A stretch of DNA of 64,000 bases from Anaeropeptidivorans aminofermentans (GCF_940670685.1 NZ_OW711693.1:3224001-3288000), one strand, 5' to 3'. Counted from the stretch's first letter, positions 47,255 through 56,708 are shown. Notes: a model not told the origin generated them from the sequence alone. Numbers and translations: made by a program.

Positions 47255-48496
47255 TTATTTTTCCGGCTTGCTTTTTTTCAACATTTGGATACAGAGCGCA
47301 CCAAGTAACGATGCGGCAATGCTCATTATTACTACGCCGCTTAAATTTCCTGTGGCGTCGGCAATCATACCGCCAACAATAGGGCTTATAGCCGAGGCGA
47401 TACTGAAGAAGCCGCCTATAAGGCCAAAGCTTGTGCCTAAAAGGGATATAGGGAAATATTCCGGCAAAATAGAAGAATTGAGAACTACGGGGCCGGCACT
47501 GGATATAGCAATAAACAGCAAGCCTATCATTAATCCGACGGTTGAACGGGCACTGGTAAGAAGAACAAGCATTCCTATAGACAAAAGCACCATACCGAGG
47601 GCGTAGGCCTTGCGTTTTTCAATCTTATCTCCCAGCATTCCGAAAAGAGGCGGACTGAGAAGGGCGGCAAAACTGCTTATAGAAATAAGGCGCCCAAGCT
47701 GTACGGGCTCCCAGCCCATTTCCTGCAAATATCCCATTCTGAATGTTATAAAACCTGTATTTGAAAAACCAAATAAGAAATAGGCGGCCAATATAAGATA
47801 AAAGGACTTTTGGCCTACTACCTGCTTAAGGCTCTCCTTTGTCCATGGATTGGTCTTTTTGGCGGCTTGAGCCTGTACCGCCGCCAGTTCTTCCGGCGTT
47901 GCAGCATAGGGCTCCGTATTCATATCGATAGGCTTATTCCGTATTATAAGGAAAAGCAGAATTGTAATAGCAGCCAATGCTATTGACTCTACACGGAAAA
48001 CCGAATAATAGGGGAACTTAAGCAAAATAACCGGAATAATGAGGCCGGCAGAAAGGGTTACAATGGAAGTTCCCAGCTGGGCAAATCCCATAGCGGTACC
48101 GCGTTTTGCCCTTCCAAACCAGTTTGATAGAATCTGGGTAGGAAGAACAAACAGCGCAGCAGCGCCCACGCCTGCTATGCCGAAACCAAGGGTAAGCATG
48201 AAAACACTTCGGCCTAAGGACATAATAAATACGCCGGAGGCTAAAATCGCGCATCCGATAACCGAGGTAACCCTTGCACCGATTTTATCGGAAAGCACAC
48301 CCCAGATAATGCGCATAATAGCATCAGCCCAGAAATAGAACGACAAAATAGTGGCCATAACCGTATGGGAAATGCCCAAAGTCTCTTCCATTGTCGGAAC
48401 TAAGTAAGGATATACAAACCTCACCAATCCAACACTGAAATAAAGCAGAAAGCTTCCTAAAGTTACAACCCATGCGTAATGCAATTTTTTGACCAT
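47255..48496 (-). CDS. MFS transporter, probable substrate carrier of the reductase operon
   Basis: A 413-residue twelve-helix carrier of the oxalate/formate-antiporter-like or monocarboxylate-type MFS branch. The first-half signature loop is RIIWGVLSDKIGARV, and a central hydrophilic loop (NKPIDMNTEPYAATPEELAAV) separates the halves; the second-half copy is PLFGMLGDKIEKRKAYALG. AGGAGG lies 6 bases before the ATG at 48496. It is first in the operon and is followed after 30 bases by the GrdE-like gene, so it probably imports the reductase substrate or exchanges it for the product. A carboxylate or zwitterion is plausible. Confidence 0.85.
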   Translation of the reverse strand: MVKKLHYAWVVTLGSFLLYFSVGLVRFVYPYLVPTMEETLGISHTVMATILSFYFWADAIMRIIWGVLSDKIGARVTSVIGCAILASGVFIMSLGRSVFMLTLGFGIAGVGAAALFVLPTQILSNWFGRAKRGTAMGFAQLGTSIVTLSAGLIIPVILLKFPYYSVFRVESIALAAITILLFLIIRNKPIDMNTEPYAATPEELAAVQAQAAKKTNPWTKESLKQVVGQKSFYLILAAYFLFGFSNTGFITFRMGYLQEMGWEPVQLGRLISISSFAALLSPPLFGMLGDKIEKRKAYALGMVLLSIGMLVLLTSARSTVGLMIGLLFIAISSAGPVVLNSSILPEYFPISLLGTSFGLIGGFFSIASAISPIVGGMIADATGNLSGVVIMSIAASLLGALCIQMLKKSKPEK

Positions 48497-49010
48497 ACAC
48501 AACCTCCTACAGTAATTTTTTCATTATAAAACCTCATGCCAGCAAACAGCGCATACCAAAAAATTTTAAAAATAAAACCCTGCTCCTTCTTTCTGCGGGG
48601 CTTATAAATAAACGCCCCTAGTATAAAACGCCCCTCCTTATATGATAAATTTGTGGTGTTTTTAATTACGGCGGTATAAACCAAAGTTTAAATCCTGAAT
48701 TCATGCCTTAGGCAGTATCTTCAGGTCAAAAACCGATGCATATTCCGCCCATAAATTGCAAACTGCCTGTATGGATACGCTGTACATCTAACGAGGTTGT
48801 ATTGCCGTGAAAAATTAGAGGATAATCCTGAGATTATAACCCAAAAGGGCTATTTCTGTTTTACACAGAAATAACGCCGGTTGAAAATCAGCTTCATCAT
48901 TGCAAATTAAGCACTACTGTATTCTTGATTTTTTATGTATTTTGGACTTCTTTACAGCCGTCCTCTTATCCCTCCTATTGTCAATAAACATTTCATCATG
49001 GTATAATGTG

Positions 49011-49425
49011 AATAAAATCAAGCAAAGCTTGATTTTATTCATGAATACATCTCACAAAGGGAAATGTATGAATAGGACCCTCAATTACCATATATCCCAT
49101 AAAAACTAGGCTTCGATTAGTTTTAGTCATGAATACATTTCATAAAGGGAAATGTATGAATAGGACCCTCAATTACCATATATCCCATAAAAACTAGGCT
49201 TCGATTAGTTTTAGTCATGAATACATTTCATAAAGGGAAATGTATGAATAGGACCCTCAATTACCATATATCCCATAAAAACTAGGCTTCGATTAGTTTT
49301 AGTCATGAATACATTTCACAAAGAGAAATGTATGAATAGCGCCCTCAATTACTATATATCCCATGAAAATCAAGTAAAGCCTGATTTTATTCATGAATAT
49401 ATTTTGCAAAGCAAAATGTATCCAT
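49011..49425. repeat. 88-bp tandem repeat array, about four units
   Basis: The motif AAATGTATGAATAG recurs at 49063, 49151, 49239 and 49327, giving an exact 88-bp period. Units 2 and 3 are identical; unit 4 has diverged. Each unit contains two hairpins: ATACATTTC / GAAATGTAT and AAAACTA / TAGTTTT. The array is flanked by related larger hairpins, at the left AATAAAATCAAG / CTTGATTTTATT. Each unit can also encode a 22-residue frame starting MNT(S/F)HKGKCMNR, but none has a ribosome site. Confidence 0.85.
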
Positions 49426-49570
49426 GTGTACTACACTTATGGTATAAGCCGCATAGTAAGTTCTAATATATAATCCCGCCATAAGCATAGGGCTTTATAA
49501 AGTTTAAAATAGAGTTAAAGTAAATTGACAGCATCCCTGTTTCATATTCAACAGAGATAGAAACAACTGT

Positions 49571-50791
49571 TTATGACTTGGCTTCCTTTTCGCCCACAGG
49601 CAATTTAGGAAAAGCCAAAGTAAGAACGCCTGCGCATAAAGACAATATTCCTCCTAAAATATAAAGCAAAGTATAATTATCTCCCGTAAGGGGCGAAATA
49701 ATATAAGAGGGAAGCACAACAGCCAAAAGCAGCCTTATCATTGCTGAAAAGCCGCCGGCCACACCGGCATTTTCCGGCCCTATTTCTTTTAGCATGACGG
49801 GGACGGCAACCAGCTGGGAGTTTAGCCCGCTGGATACAAATCCCGTAAGAAACAGGCTTATAATAAGGGCAATCCCTTCCGGTGCCCGCCAGGCAAATGC
49901 GGTACCTATTCCCGTCAGTACACTGAATGTCCAGAAAAATGTTTCCATTCTGCCTGTTTTAATACAGATAACCGGCCCTAATACCGAGCCTGCAAAGCTT
50001 CCAATCATAATAACGGAACTTACGGCTCCTGCCGCAACTGCGTCCATGCCTTTTACACTCTGCAAGGCCTGAGGCAGAAAAGTATTTACACACATGGTGG
50101 AAGCGGTAATCAACCCTGAGGTTAGCCCGGCAATCCAGATATATCGGTTTTTTATTACTGTTGTGAGATTTTTCTTCATCGGGGGGCCGGATAATGAAAT
50201 GACTGGAAGGGGACCTGTATTTTCAGGGCTCTCTTTCATAAAAGCAATCCAGATAATCATTGCTGCCCCATTTAAAACAGCTGCAAAAATAAATGCTCCT
50301 GATACGGAAGCGAACATGGCGGTTGTGCCTACGGCAAGGGCCATAGACGCACTGGCGCCGGACAGCACTATACCTACTCCTGTACCTATTTTTCCTGGTG
50401 GGAACCAATTTCCTATAATCTTTGCAACATTTGAATTAAGAAATGAGCAAACCAAACCGGACAGAAACATGCATATAAAAAGCGCAGCAAAATTATTGGC
50501 AAATATTCGGCCTATAACAGCCAAAAGAGAAATTAAACCTGCCGCTGTCACACAAACTTTAACACCCAGCTTGTCGCACAGAACGCCCGAAGTCAGGGAA
50601 AAAAGGATTCCTGGAATCATGGCTGACGAAAAGAGAATTGAAAACTGCGCCGGGCTGATATTTAAAGACGGCATCAGTTTATACGTCTGAGAAGACAGCT
50701 GGTACATAGGATACATAGTTGCAAAATTCAATAAAAACGCACATGCAATAATAACGTATGGATAGCGGCTTGAAGTACGCTCTTCGGACAT
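49571..50791 (-). CDS. MFS transporter 2
   Basis: A 406-residue twelve-helix carrier related in layout to nitrate/cyanate or oxalate-type MFS proteins. The first-half loop is TSGVLCDKLGVKVCVTAAG. The central loop is MKESPENTGPLPVISLSGPPMKK. The ATG at 50791 has AAGGAGG 5 bases upstream, so an in-frame GTG eight codons earlier is rejected. It diverges from the PucR-family regulator gene 145 bases away, which probably controls it. It may export or import a compound related to the reductase pathway. Confidence 0.83.
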   Translation of the reverse strand: MSEERTSSRYPYVIIACAFLLNFATMYPMYQLSSQTYKLMPSLNISPAQFSILFSSAMIPGILFSLTSGVLCDKLGVKVCVTAAGLISLLAVIGRIFANNFAALFICMFLSGLVCSFLNSNVAKIIGNWFPPGKIGTGVGIVLSGASASMALAVGTTAMFASVSGAFIFAAVLNGAAMIIWIAFMKESPENTGPLPVISLSGPPMKKNLTTVIKNRYIWIAGLTSGLITASTMCVNTFLPQALQSVKGMDAVAAGAVSSVIMIGSFAGSVLGPVICIKTGRMETFFWTFSVLTGIGTAFAWRAPEGIALIISLFLTGFVSSGLNSQLVAVPVMLKEIGPENAGVAGGFSAMIRLLLAVVLPSYIISPLTGDNYTLLYILGGILSLCAGVLTLAFPKLPVGEKEAKS

Positions 50792-50936
50792 ATTTTCCTC
50801 CTTAACTTTTCCCACATCTATATTTTACACTTTACATGTACATATGTAATCAGATGGTCAGTACCAATTTGCGTTACTGCCTTTATGCACTCAAGTACAG
50901 TTCTCATCACATGCATAAGAAAGCGAGGGATTGGAA

Positions 50937-52454
50937 ATGAATCTTAACTTATCTATCCTTTCATATTATTTAGATGATTTGAAACCGGTTTCTTGCGGAA
51001 AATCAAAGCAGATGCTGAATTGCCAGGATATTCGCCTGTGGAATGAAAAAACAGCCGAGGATACTAGGTTCTGCTATTTGTCGGAATGGACATGACTCTC
51101 GGACCAGTCCCGCTTCCCGGGTAAAATAATTTGCGTGGGCGGCGGTGAGCTTGCCGTGGAACGGCTTTCTTCACAGGCGCATGAAGCGCTGGTTCTCGAC
51201 TATACGGATTTGAACAGTCTATATTCCCGCTTAAGAGACATTTTCGTGATGTATAACAATCTGGACGAAGCTTTAACAAAGGCGCTCCTTTCGGAGCAGC
51301 CCCTTCAAGTGCTGTTAAACCATGCCGCCGACTTTTTCCAAAATCCCGTAAGAGCTTTTGATGCTGATTTGGCCCTTATTGAAAGCAGCAATAACTGTCC
51401 CTACGCCGAAAACGATCTTGTTTGGAAAGAAATTTCATCGACAGGAATGGCAAGCACTATCATATCCAACAGGTTAAAAAGCAGGCAGCAGATGCAGGCT
51501 CTTTATAAATCGGAGAAGGCCGTATTTATAGACGTGGGTAAAGACTTCGCAAGGTCTATTGCCGTTAACTGCTTCAGCGAAAAAGAACGTTTCGCCATAC
51601 TCACTGTCAGCGGCTCTAAAACCTATATCTCTCCCCAGCTTCTGGGACTTGCAGACCATATTGCAGAACGTCTTACCCCTGCCCTTCTTAAATATTGCGG
51701 ACCTAAATCCTATAAGCGCTCCCAGACTGTAGCCTATATTTCGGGATTGCTGTATGGTCAACAGGTTGACCTTCAGATTATGGATGCGCGGCTTAAAAAT
51801 ATCGGTTGGAAAAAGAACGACAAATATCTGGTTCTGCGGGTCAAATTGCCTTATCAGAATTTCATGGAAGGAATAGACGGTTACAACAAAAAATATTACG
51901 CCTCTTTCTTTAAAGATAGTCTGAGCTTTCTGCAGGAGGATATTGTAAATATCATTTTAAATATCTCCGGCAAGGAAGAAGCTATATTGAAAGAAATTGA
52001 GACAATGGAAATAAGCCTTATAAGAGACGGTGCGCTCTGCGGAATAAGCCTTGCTTTTCAAGACTTTTCCATGCTGCACGAACACTATCTCCTGGCAGGC
52101 ATTGCCCTAAATTCCGGCAAGCTTTGTAATACAGAATCACCCTACCGTTATTACAGGGACTGTATGCTTTCTCACCTTTTGGGTGAATTATCCGGGATTA
52201 TGCCGCTGAGAGCTTTGTGCAATGAGGCCGTTTTGCGTATTCAGGAGCATGACGATTTGCACGGAAGCCCATTTGTTATAAGCCTTCTGGCCTATTTGCA
52301 GGAAGAGCGCAGCCTGGTAAAGGCCGCAAAGGCTTTGAATATCCATAGGAATACTTTGGTCTACAGGCTGGAACGCATATCAGAAATTGCAAAGATTGAC
52401 TTTAACGATACAAATCTGCGCATGCACATTTTATTTTCATGTGTATTGTTGTAG
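50937..52454 (+). CDS. PucR-family regulator with an in-frame UGA at codon 53
   Basis: The complete frame of 505 codons begins with an ATG at 50937 behind GAGGGA and is open to the TAG/TTG region at 52454 except for one UGA at 51093-51095. The residues on both sides fit the N-terminal part of PucR-type regulators (RLWNEKTAEDTRFCYLSEWT before, then GKIICVGGGELA after), so the frame is continuous across UGA. The C-terminus has the PucR helix-turn-helix (LVKAAKALNIHRNTLVYRLERISEIA). Three explanations are possible: a nonsense mutation, a sequencing error, or a selenocysteine. A shorter product from a GTG at 51135 is also possible. It is divergent from MFS 2. Confidence 0.65.
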
Positions 52455-52706
52455 CATATTAAATCATCCATTTAATAGCTGTACATAAGCTTTTAATACG
52501 GAAGGCTTAATACATGCAGGTATATAATCAGTTTACTTTTATGACTCTTTTAGGCGGCATGAATAAGAGAAAAGCTATGCTTTCAGATTTTTTAGCTATA
52601 TATAGATGCTTCATCAGACAATTCAAAAATAGCTTTGAAAAACATGTTCTCTTTAATAGGGAGAAGAAATGAATTTTATTTTTTATCGGGATTTTTTATA
52701 TTAGCA

Positions 52707-52755
52707 TTTTAATCCAAAAACCATCTGCTTTTAGCAGATGGTTTTTGGATTAAAA
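52707..52755 (+). terminator. Terminator after the PucR-family gene
   Basis: TTTTAATCCAAAAACCATCTGC pairs over 22 bp with its complement at 52734-52755 around a 5-base loop. (Arms 52707-52728 and 52734-52755.) It is about 250 bases downstream of the regulator stop. Confidence 0.6.
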
Positions 52756-53539
52756 TCACAGCAGAGTAACTTTAAAGAAATAAAAAATTAGATTCTAATT
52801 AGATAAAAATACGAGTTCCTTTTAAATATGCCGAAACCATTAACGTATCTTGCACCGAAGCATGATTCTGCCTATTCCAAGGCGGCCGCTTCCTCTAAAT
52901 GGTAAGGCGTGAAAAACAGTATCTTATTACTGAATACCTGATTCATGTTTCCATTTGCATAACTATTCTTAATTTATCCTAGGTATTATCAAGCTGGTAA
53001 GGACTCAATGTAATGAAATTTCCCAAGGTCTTACCTAAACAGTCTGCTTGTTTGTTGTTATTTCCTTCCTGTTTCTACCATAGGCTCTGTAGTAGGCTCC
53101 GCCACAAGCTTTTTTTATTCAAGCTTTAGAAAAAAGGAGCTTATTAACTCCCGCTATCACAAAGTTCAAGTTATCGGCCTTATTTCACGCATGCTTCCGC
53201 TACTGTAATCAGCCTGCTTTTCTGGGCATAGCTACTGAAACAATTTTTGTCCGCGACAGAATTGCTGCCCCTATCAAGGGCTTGTAGATATGATGAGTGT
53301 CAGCCTTGGCGTAGCAGGGCCAATATCATTATGGATTATTTTCTATTCTTTTCCATATTCAGTAACTCTCCTACATAAGCTTTCTTATTATTCCAAATTC
53401 ATTTGTTACTATATTGTATTTGAAGTATGTCCATCGTTAGAAATAAATAGTTTAGTAGTTAAAGCCACAGGTTTTTCTGAAAAGTATTTTGCACCATTTA
53501 AATTGTCATGATAAGAACTAAAATTACCATTATGTTTGT
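52756..53539. other. Decayed coding remnants, no intact gene
   Basis: Plus-strand fragments with a membrane-protein flavour are visible, for example SVVGSATSFFYSSFRKKELI near 53090-53150 and SLGVAGPISLWIIFYSFPY near 53300-53360, interrupted by stops and frame changes. They probably come from one decayed permease-like gene, whose family I do not recognise. The region borders the toxin array. Confidence 0.35.
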
Positions 53540-53950
53540 CAAAATGCCTTTATCCTTACTGCTCAGCTTCTTTTCGTAGGGTCCGAAATTTACTTTGCTC
53601 GATTCCCTGTGAGATTCTAAAATATCGTATACAGCAAGCCTCTCCTTCTATATCAGGCAGTATTTTAAACATATCATAGTTCAAAAGAAAGTCCATTTTC
53701 TGAACTGCCGCATCCGTAAAGGGCTCTTTCTCAAACATCTACTCCACTATAAGCTTATCTGCATATCTTCTGTATATTTAGGAGCTTCTTTTAGTTCCTT
53801 TCTTATTTCTTCTTTGCTTATATAGGTTTCCGTAGGATTATAGAAAAAGAATAAGTCTTCCGCCGAAAGCATCTCTTTAAGAAAATTTATAAGGTCTTTT
53901 TTGCTTAGAAGAGGTTCTTTGACCTTGCTGTTTTTATCCTGTGAAACCAA
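53540..53950 (-). pseudogene. Decayed pre-toxin N-terminal segment (array end)
   Basis: It matches the pre-toxin N-terminus at 57299-57856 but carries a 13-base deletion (after KYTED), a CAG-to-TAG stop before MFEKEP, and a one-base insertion after PDIE. It ends at the LSSKDK segment, so no toxin domain follows. It marks the left, oldest end of the cassette array. Confidence 0.75.
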
Positions 53951-53959
53951 AGCCCCCTT

Positions 53960-54219
53960 TCTTAAAGATTTATACTACGGCAACATCAATCCAAACGAAA
54001 AACCATTCATCAGATTCAGAATATAGTAAAGACATCAAAATTGTGTTCGGAATAGAGGGAAAATTACTCGCTCTCTTGAATGACACAGAGAAAGAATTAT
54101 TTCAAACTTTTTCAGATGCTCGCGGCAACATGAGCCGAATTGCCATAGCTGATAGCTTGGTGGATGGTTTCTGTTTGGCAATGAGAATTACTATTGAAGT
54201 CATGGGAAAACATAATTAA
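53960..54219 (+). pseudogene. DUF6809-like small gene, frameshifted remnant 1
   Basis: In one frame the start reads LKDLYYGNINPNEKPFI and, after a one-base shift, the other frame continues DSEYSKDIKIVFGIEGKLL to VDGFCLAMRITIEVM. Together these match the small DUF6809-type proteins as I recall them. The 5' end abuts the start of the pre-toxin segment on the other strand. Four more partial copies occur in the array. Confidence 0.55.
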
Positions 54220-55100
54220 GGTAAATACAGCGCAATCGCCCTTGTTTACAAATTGCACTTTATAATTGGAAATATTTATGAAACTTCCTCTATAATCTTT
54301 TTTGAACGTTTACCAAGTAATTCTGTCAAATAAGTCCTTTCTTTGAAGAGATATGCTGTGCTTTCAAAAACACTCAGCGATATTACTTCGTCAACGTATT
54401 TGTCATTGAGACATAGTAAATCTTCAATAAAGTTGAAAATATTAGTTATTTCTTGTCTATCATTTTGTAAAATGCACTCTACTAGATAAGGCGTAAGGAC
54501 ATCACCAAATACAGTATGAGAACCCGTACTATCACCCTCTTGCCAGCTAATCTCGTCATCATATCTTTCACGAAGTTTTGGCAAATGTTCTATTAATTTT
54601 TTGTTAAGATCATCGCTTTTCAATTAATTTCCTCCTAATGCATTTTTTAAATCATTTAAAAGCTTAGTGGCAATATCCAAATCACTTTGATTGAGAGGTT
54701 GTTTATTGATAATATTTTCAAGATTGCTCACTCTTTCCATCGCTTTGCGTATATGTGATTTGCCTCCAACCAATTCACCTGTAGATAGTTCATGTCGTAC
54801 AGCATCTGCTAATCCGCCATCTCCTGTTGTAGCACCTGGTCTATAAATTTCATTAATGGCATTCTTTAGTTTGTCATTTTGTGCTGAGTTTAACAGCTTA
54901 TCTCTTATACTCCCCGTGCCCTAGTGCCTTTACCATCTCTAATCCCGATTGCATTCGCCGTTTCCAGGGCCTTATTATTACTTACATAGAACTCTTTTAT
55001 CTCTTTGCCATATTCAGCGCCTTGAAGGAATTCTTCTTTAAAATATTTATCGACTTCTTCCATTTTTTGAAGAGCATTGAATGCATTGCTGCTTTTTGCC
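54030..55100. repeat. Duplicated block 1, left copy (pairs with 60978-62048)
   Basis: Offset 6948. It holds the DUF6809 remnant tail, the DUF7674-like immunity gene (identical protein) and the frameshifted toxin C-terminus. Only a few base differences were seen, for example near 54830-54850. Confidence 0.85.
54276..54623 (-). CDS. Immunity protein, DUF7674-like (copy 1)
   Basis: A 115-residue acidic cytoplasmic protein, probably neutralising the toxin domain encoded just upstream. It reads LIEHLPKLRERYDDEISWQEGD near the start and IFNFIEDLLCLNDKYVDEVISLSVFE in the middle, which recalls the DUF7674 family. The start is TTG with GGAGG 7 bases upstream, and it follows the toxin TAA directly without any gap. 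An identical protein is encoded at 61224-61571. Confidence 0.7.
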   Translation of the reverse strand: MKSDDLNKKLIEHLPKLRERYDDEISWQEGDSTGSHTVFGDVLTPYLVECILQNDRQEITNIFNFIEDLLCLNDKYVDEVISLSVFESTAYLFKERTYLTELLGKRSKKIIEEVS

Positions 55101-55128
55101 ACAAAGTAGTTCGTAACGCTTAATAAGT
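54624..55128 (-). pseudogene. Toxin cassette, linker plus frameshifted C-terminus (copy 1)
   Basis: The linker runs YFVAKSSNAFNALQKMEEVDKYF to IGIRDGKGT and then loses one G relative to other cassettes (ACTAGG for ACTGAGG), giving RARGV and a stop. If the base is restored the frame continues GSIRDKLLNSAQNDKLKNAI, then RPGATTGDGGLADAVRHEL, to LLNDLKNALGGN at 54624. The toxin family is unnamed to me but recurs in polymorphic toxins. There is no start codon with a ribosome site. Confidence 0.75.
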
Positions 55129-55176
55129 CTTGTAATTGAAGTTATGCAAAAAAACGATTAGTCTTATGGACTCATC

Positions 55177-55206
55177 AAAAGCCCGACTACATAGTAGTCG
55201 AGCTTT
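55177..55206 (-). terminator. Terminator after the immunity gene of cassette 6
   Basis: AAAAGCCCGACTA pairs with TAGTCGAGCTTTT with one mismatch. It is about 80 bases after the stop at 55289. Confidence 0.65.
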
Positions 55207-55288
55207 TGGCTGTTTATAAATCTATAGAAAAGCATGTTCTATAGCCAGAGAAAGTTGGCCTGCAAATTTGTTTCCAACAGTATATTTA

Positions 55289-55684
55289 CTATTGGAAATA
55301 CTTAATTTCAGGTTCCCATTCTGTAATAATCTCGATAACATAATTATTTGAAATTATCACATAATGCTTTAATTCTAGATACTCATATAAGTTACCGCAT
55401 ATTTGTTCAACAAAATTATCAAACTCTCCACTTGTTATCTGATAAATAACATTCGTAAATCCCAACGCTTTAAAGTCTTTAATAGCCTCATCTTTAAATA
55501 AATTATTAAGTGCTATTCCCTCATCTAACATTCTAAAAACTGAAACCACACCAAAATCAAGCTGTATCTTAAATTCGGGAGAAATGAGGTTAATTAGTAA
55601 TCCTTTTTCTTCTCCATTTTCTAGTAATACCTGATATTTAGCTTTAGGTATTTTGTCTTTAAAAACTTCTTGCCATTTTTCCAT
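55289..55684 (-). CDS. Putative immunity protein of cassette 6
   Basis: A 131-residue acidic soluble protein beginning MEKWQEVFKDKIPKAKYQVLL and ending EWEPEIKYFQ. It lies 12 bases after the stop of the toxin cassette and has an AAGGAGA site ahead of its ATG. Position, size and charge are those of polymorphic-toxin immunity proteins. I do not recognise the family. Confidence 0.65.
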   Translation of the reverse strand: MEKWQEVFKDKIPKAKYQVLLENGEEKGLLINLISPEFKIQLDFGVVSVFRMLDEGIALNNLFKDEAIKDFKALGFTNVIYQITSGEFDNFVEQICGNLYEYLELKHYVIISNNYVIEIITEWEPEIKYFQ

Positions 55685-55696
55685 CTATGTATCTCC

Positions 55697-56179
55697 TTAA
55701 TACCTTATTTTATATATTTTTTTATTAGAAACTTTAATTTCTAAAGTTGAACCTCCAGTTTTACTTCCAGGTCTGGCTACAACTTTTGTCCCATCACTTA
55801 ATGTCCCAACTTTACCGGAGCCATACTGAGTTTGTATATCCTTCACATTAGATGGGCCTAATGATTCAAAATCTTCTAATGTTTTTTCAAATCCTCCAGT
55901 TTTTTCATAATTACGTGCAACTCCGGCATTATTAGTAGTATCCTTCGCACCTGCAATTATATCGTCTATACTTTTTACCTTCCTCGAACCCTCAGGCCCC
56001 TTACCATCTCTAATCCCAATTGCATTCGCCGCTTCCAGAGCCTTATTATTACTTACATAGAACTCTTTTATCTCTTTGCTATGTTGAGCGCCTTGAAGAA
56101 ATTCTTCTTTAAAATATTTATCGACTTCTTCCATTTTTTGAAGAGCATTGAATGCATTGCTGCTTTTTGCCGCAAAGTT
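55697..56179 (-). CDS. Toxin cassette 6, linker and C-terminal toxin domain
   Basis: Reads from the MITE boundary through MEEVDKYFKEEFLQGAQHSKE and the junction IGIRDGKGPEG into a variable domain (VKSIDDIIAGAKDTTNN, SNVKDIQTQYGSGKVGTLSDG, STLEIKVSNKKIYKIRY). The domain resembles endings of other polymorphic toxins, but I cannot name it. A MITE separates it from its pre-toxin fragment, so it has no natural start; the first ATG in frame ends at 56134. It is probably silent or an exchange reservoir. Confidence 0.65.
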   Translation of the reverse strand, partial: NFAAKSSNAFNALQKMEEVDKYFKEEFLQGAQHSKEIKEFYVSNNKALEAANAIGIRDGKGPEGSRKVKSIDDIIAGAKDTTNNAGVARNYEKTGGFEKTLEDFESLGPSNVKDIQTQYGSGKVGTLSDGTKVVARPGSKTGGSTLEIKVSNKKIYKIRY

Positions 56180-56302
56180 TAGTAAAACAAGATTAAGGTA
56201 GTAACAAAAACCTATTTTTCATAAACGTCTTAAAATATAGAATCACTATTTTAAGCCATTCAAAATATACGGTTTTTGTTCCACCAATGCATTGTTTTGC
56301 TA
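56180..56302. mobile_element. Family C MITE-like element in the pre-toxin segment, copy 1
   Basis: 123 bp with TAGTAAAACAA / TTGTTTTGCTA ends, placed between GCAAAGTT and TGGTTCGTAACGC. Cassettes without it read GCAAAGTAATTTGTAACGC at the same point, so it is an insertion that breaks the toxin frame. Confidence 0.85.
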
Positions 56303-56387
56303 TGGTTCGTAACGCTTGATAAGCCTTCCACCGTTAGGCCTGTAATAATATCTCCTACGGAAGTTCCCATTCGGATTGTATTATAGC
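56303..56387 (-). pseudogene. Pre-toxin fragment (MGTSVGDIITG) of cassette 6
   Basis: Begins abruptly after the stop of the immunity gene with the TATAATACAATCCGAATG segment (YNTIRMGTSVGD) and runs to the MITE. It has no upstream N-terminus, which is the usual form of the downstream orphan cassettes. Confidence 0.7.
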
Positions 56388-56693
56388 CTAATTAGCTTCT
56401 CTCCAAATTACACCACCATCATACAATTTAATTTCTAATGGTGGATTTTGCATAGATATCTCAATCAAACTACCAACTTCAAAATCTAGCCTCTCGGATG
56501 GAGAACCTAATATATTTGATACACCAAATACGCAAGAATAAAATTCTTGGTAATCATCATCATCCATATCCAATCCATTGTCTGTTTCAAAAATTGTATC
56601 AATTTCACCCTCTATTTCTAAATTATTTTGCCATTTGATAATAAGCTTTGTCCCATTTGGGTACTTATTTATAGCTTTTATTAGTTCGTCCAT
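56388..56693 (-). CDS. Immunity protein for type-50-like toxin (copy 1)
   Basis: A 101-residue acidic protein (MDELIKAINKYPNGTKLII, then NGLDMDDDDYQEFYSCVFG). The ATG at 56693 has GGAGG 8 bases upstream; an ATG five codons earlier touches the toxin stop but has no site. The protein is identical to the one at 62265-62570. It should protect against the toxin encoded directly upstream. Confidence 0.7.
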   Translation of the reverse strand: MDELIKAINKYPNGTKLIIKWQNNLEIEGEIDTIFETDNGLDMDDDDYQEFYSCVFGVSNILGSPSERLDFEVGSLIEISMQNPPLEIKLYDGGVIWREAN

Positions 56694-56708
56694 GTCTTTA
56701 ACCTCCAT

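Noticed and set aside
49011-49425. CRISPR array
   Set aside because: The whole 88-bp unit repeats, including what would be spacers; there are no unique spacers and no cas genes.
49041-49430. Tandem array of 22-residue peptide genes
   Set aside because: Each unit has a short frame, but none has a ribosome site and the sequence is better explained by paired hairpins.
51109-51121. SECIS element for the PucR-family UGA
   Set aside because: The hairpin has only four pairs and its loop CTTCC lacks an early G, so it is too weak to list as a feature.
53290-53511. Intact small plus-strand membrane protein
   Set aside because: No ribosome site, and flanking fragments in other frames suggest a decayed larger gene.
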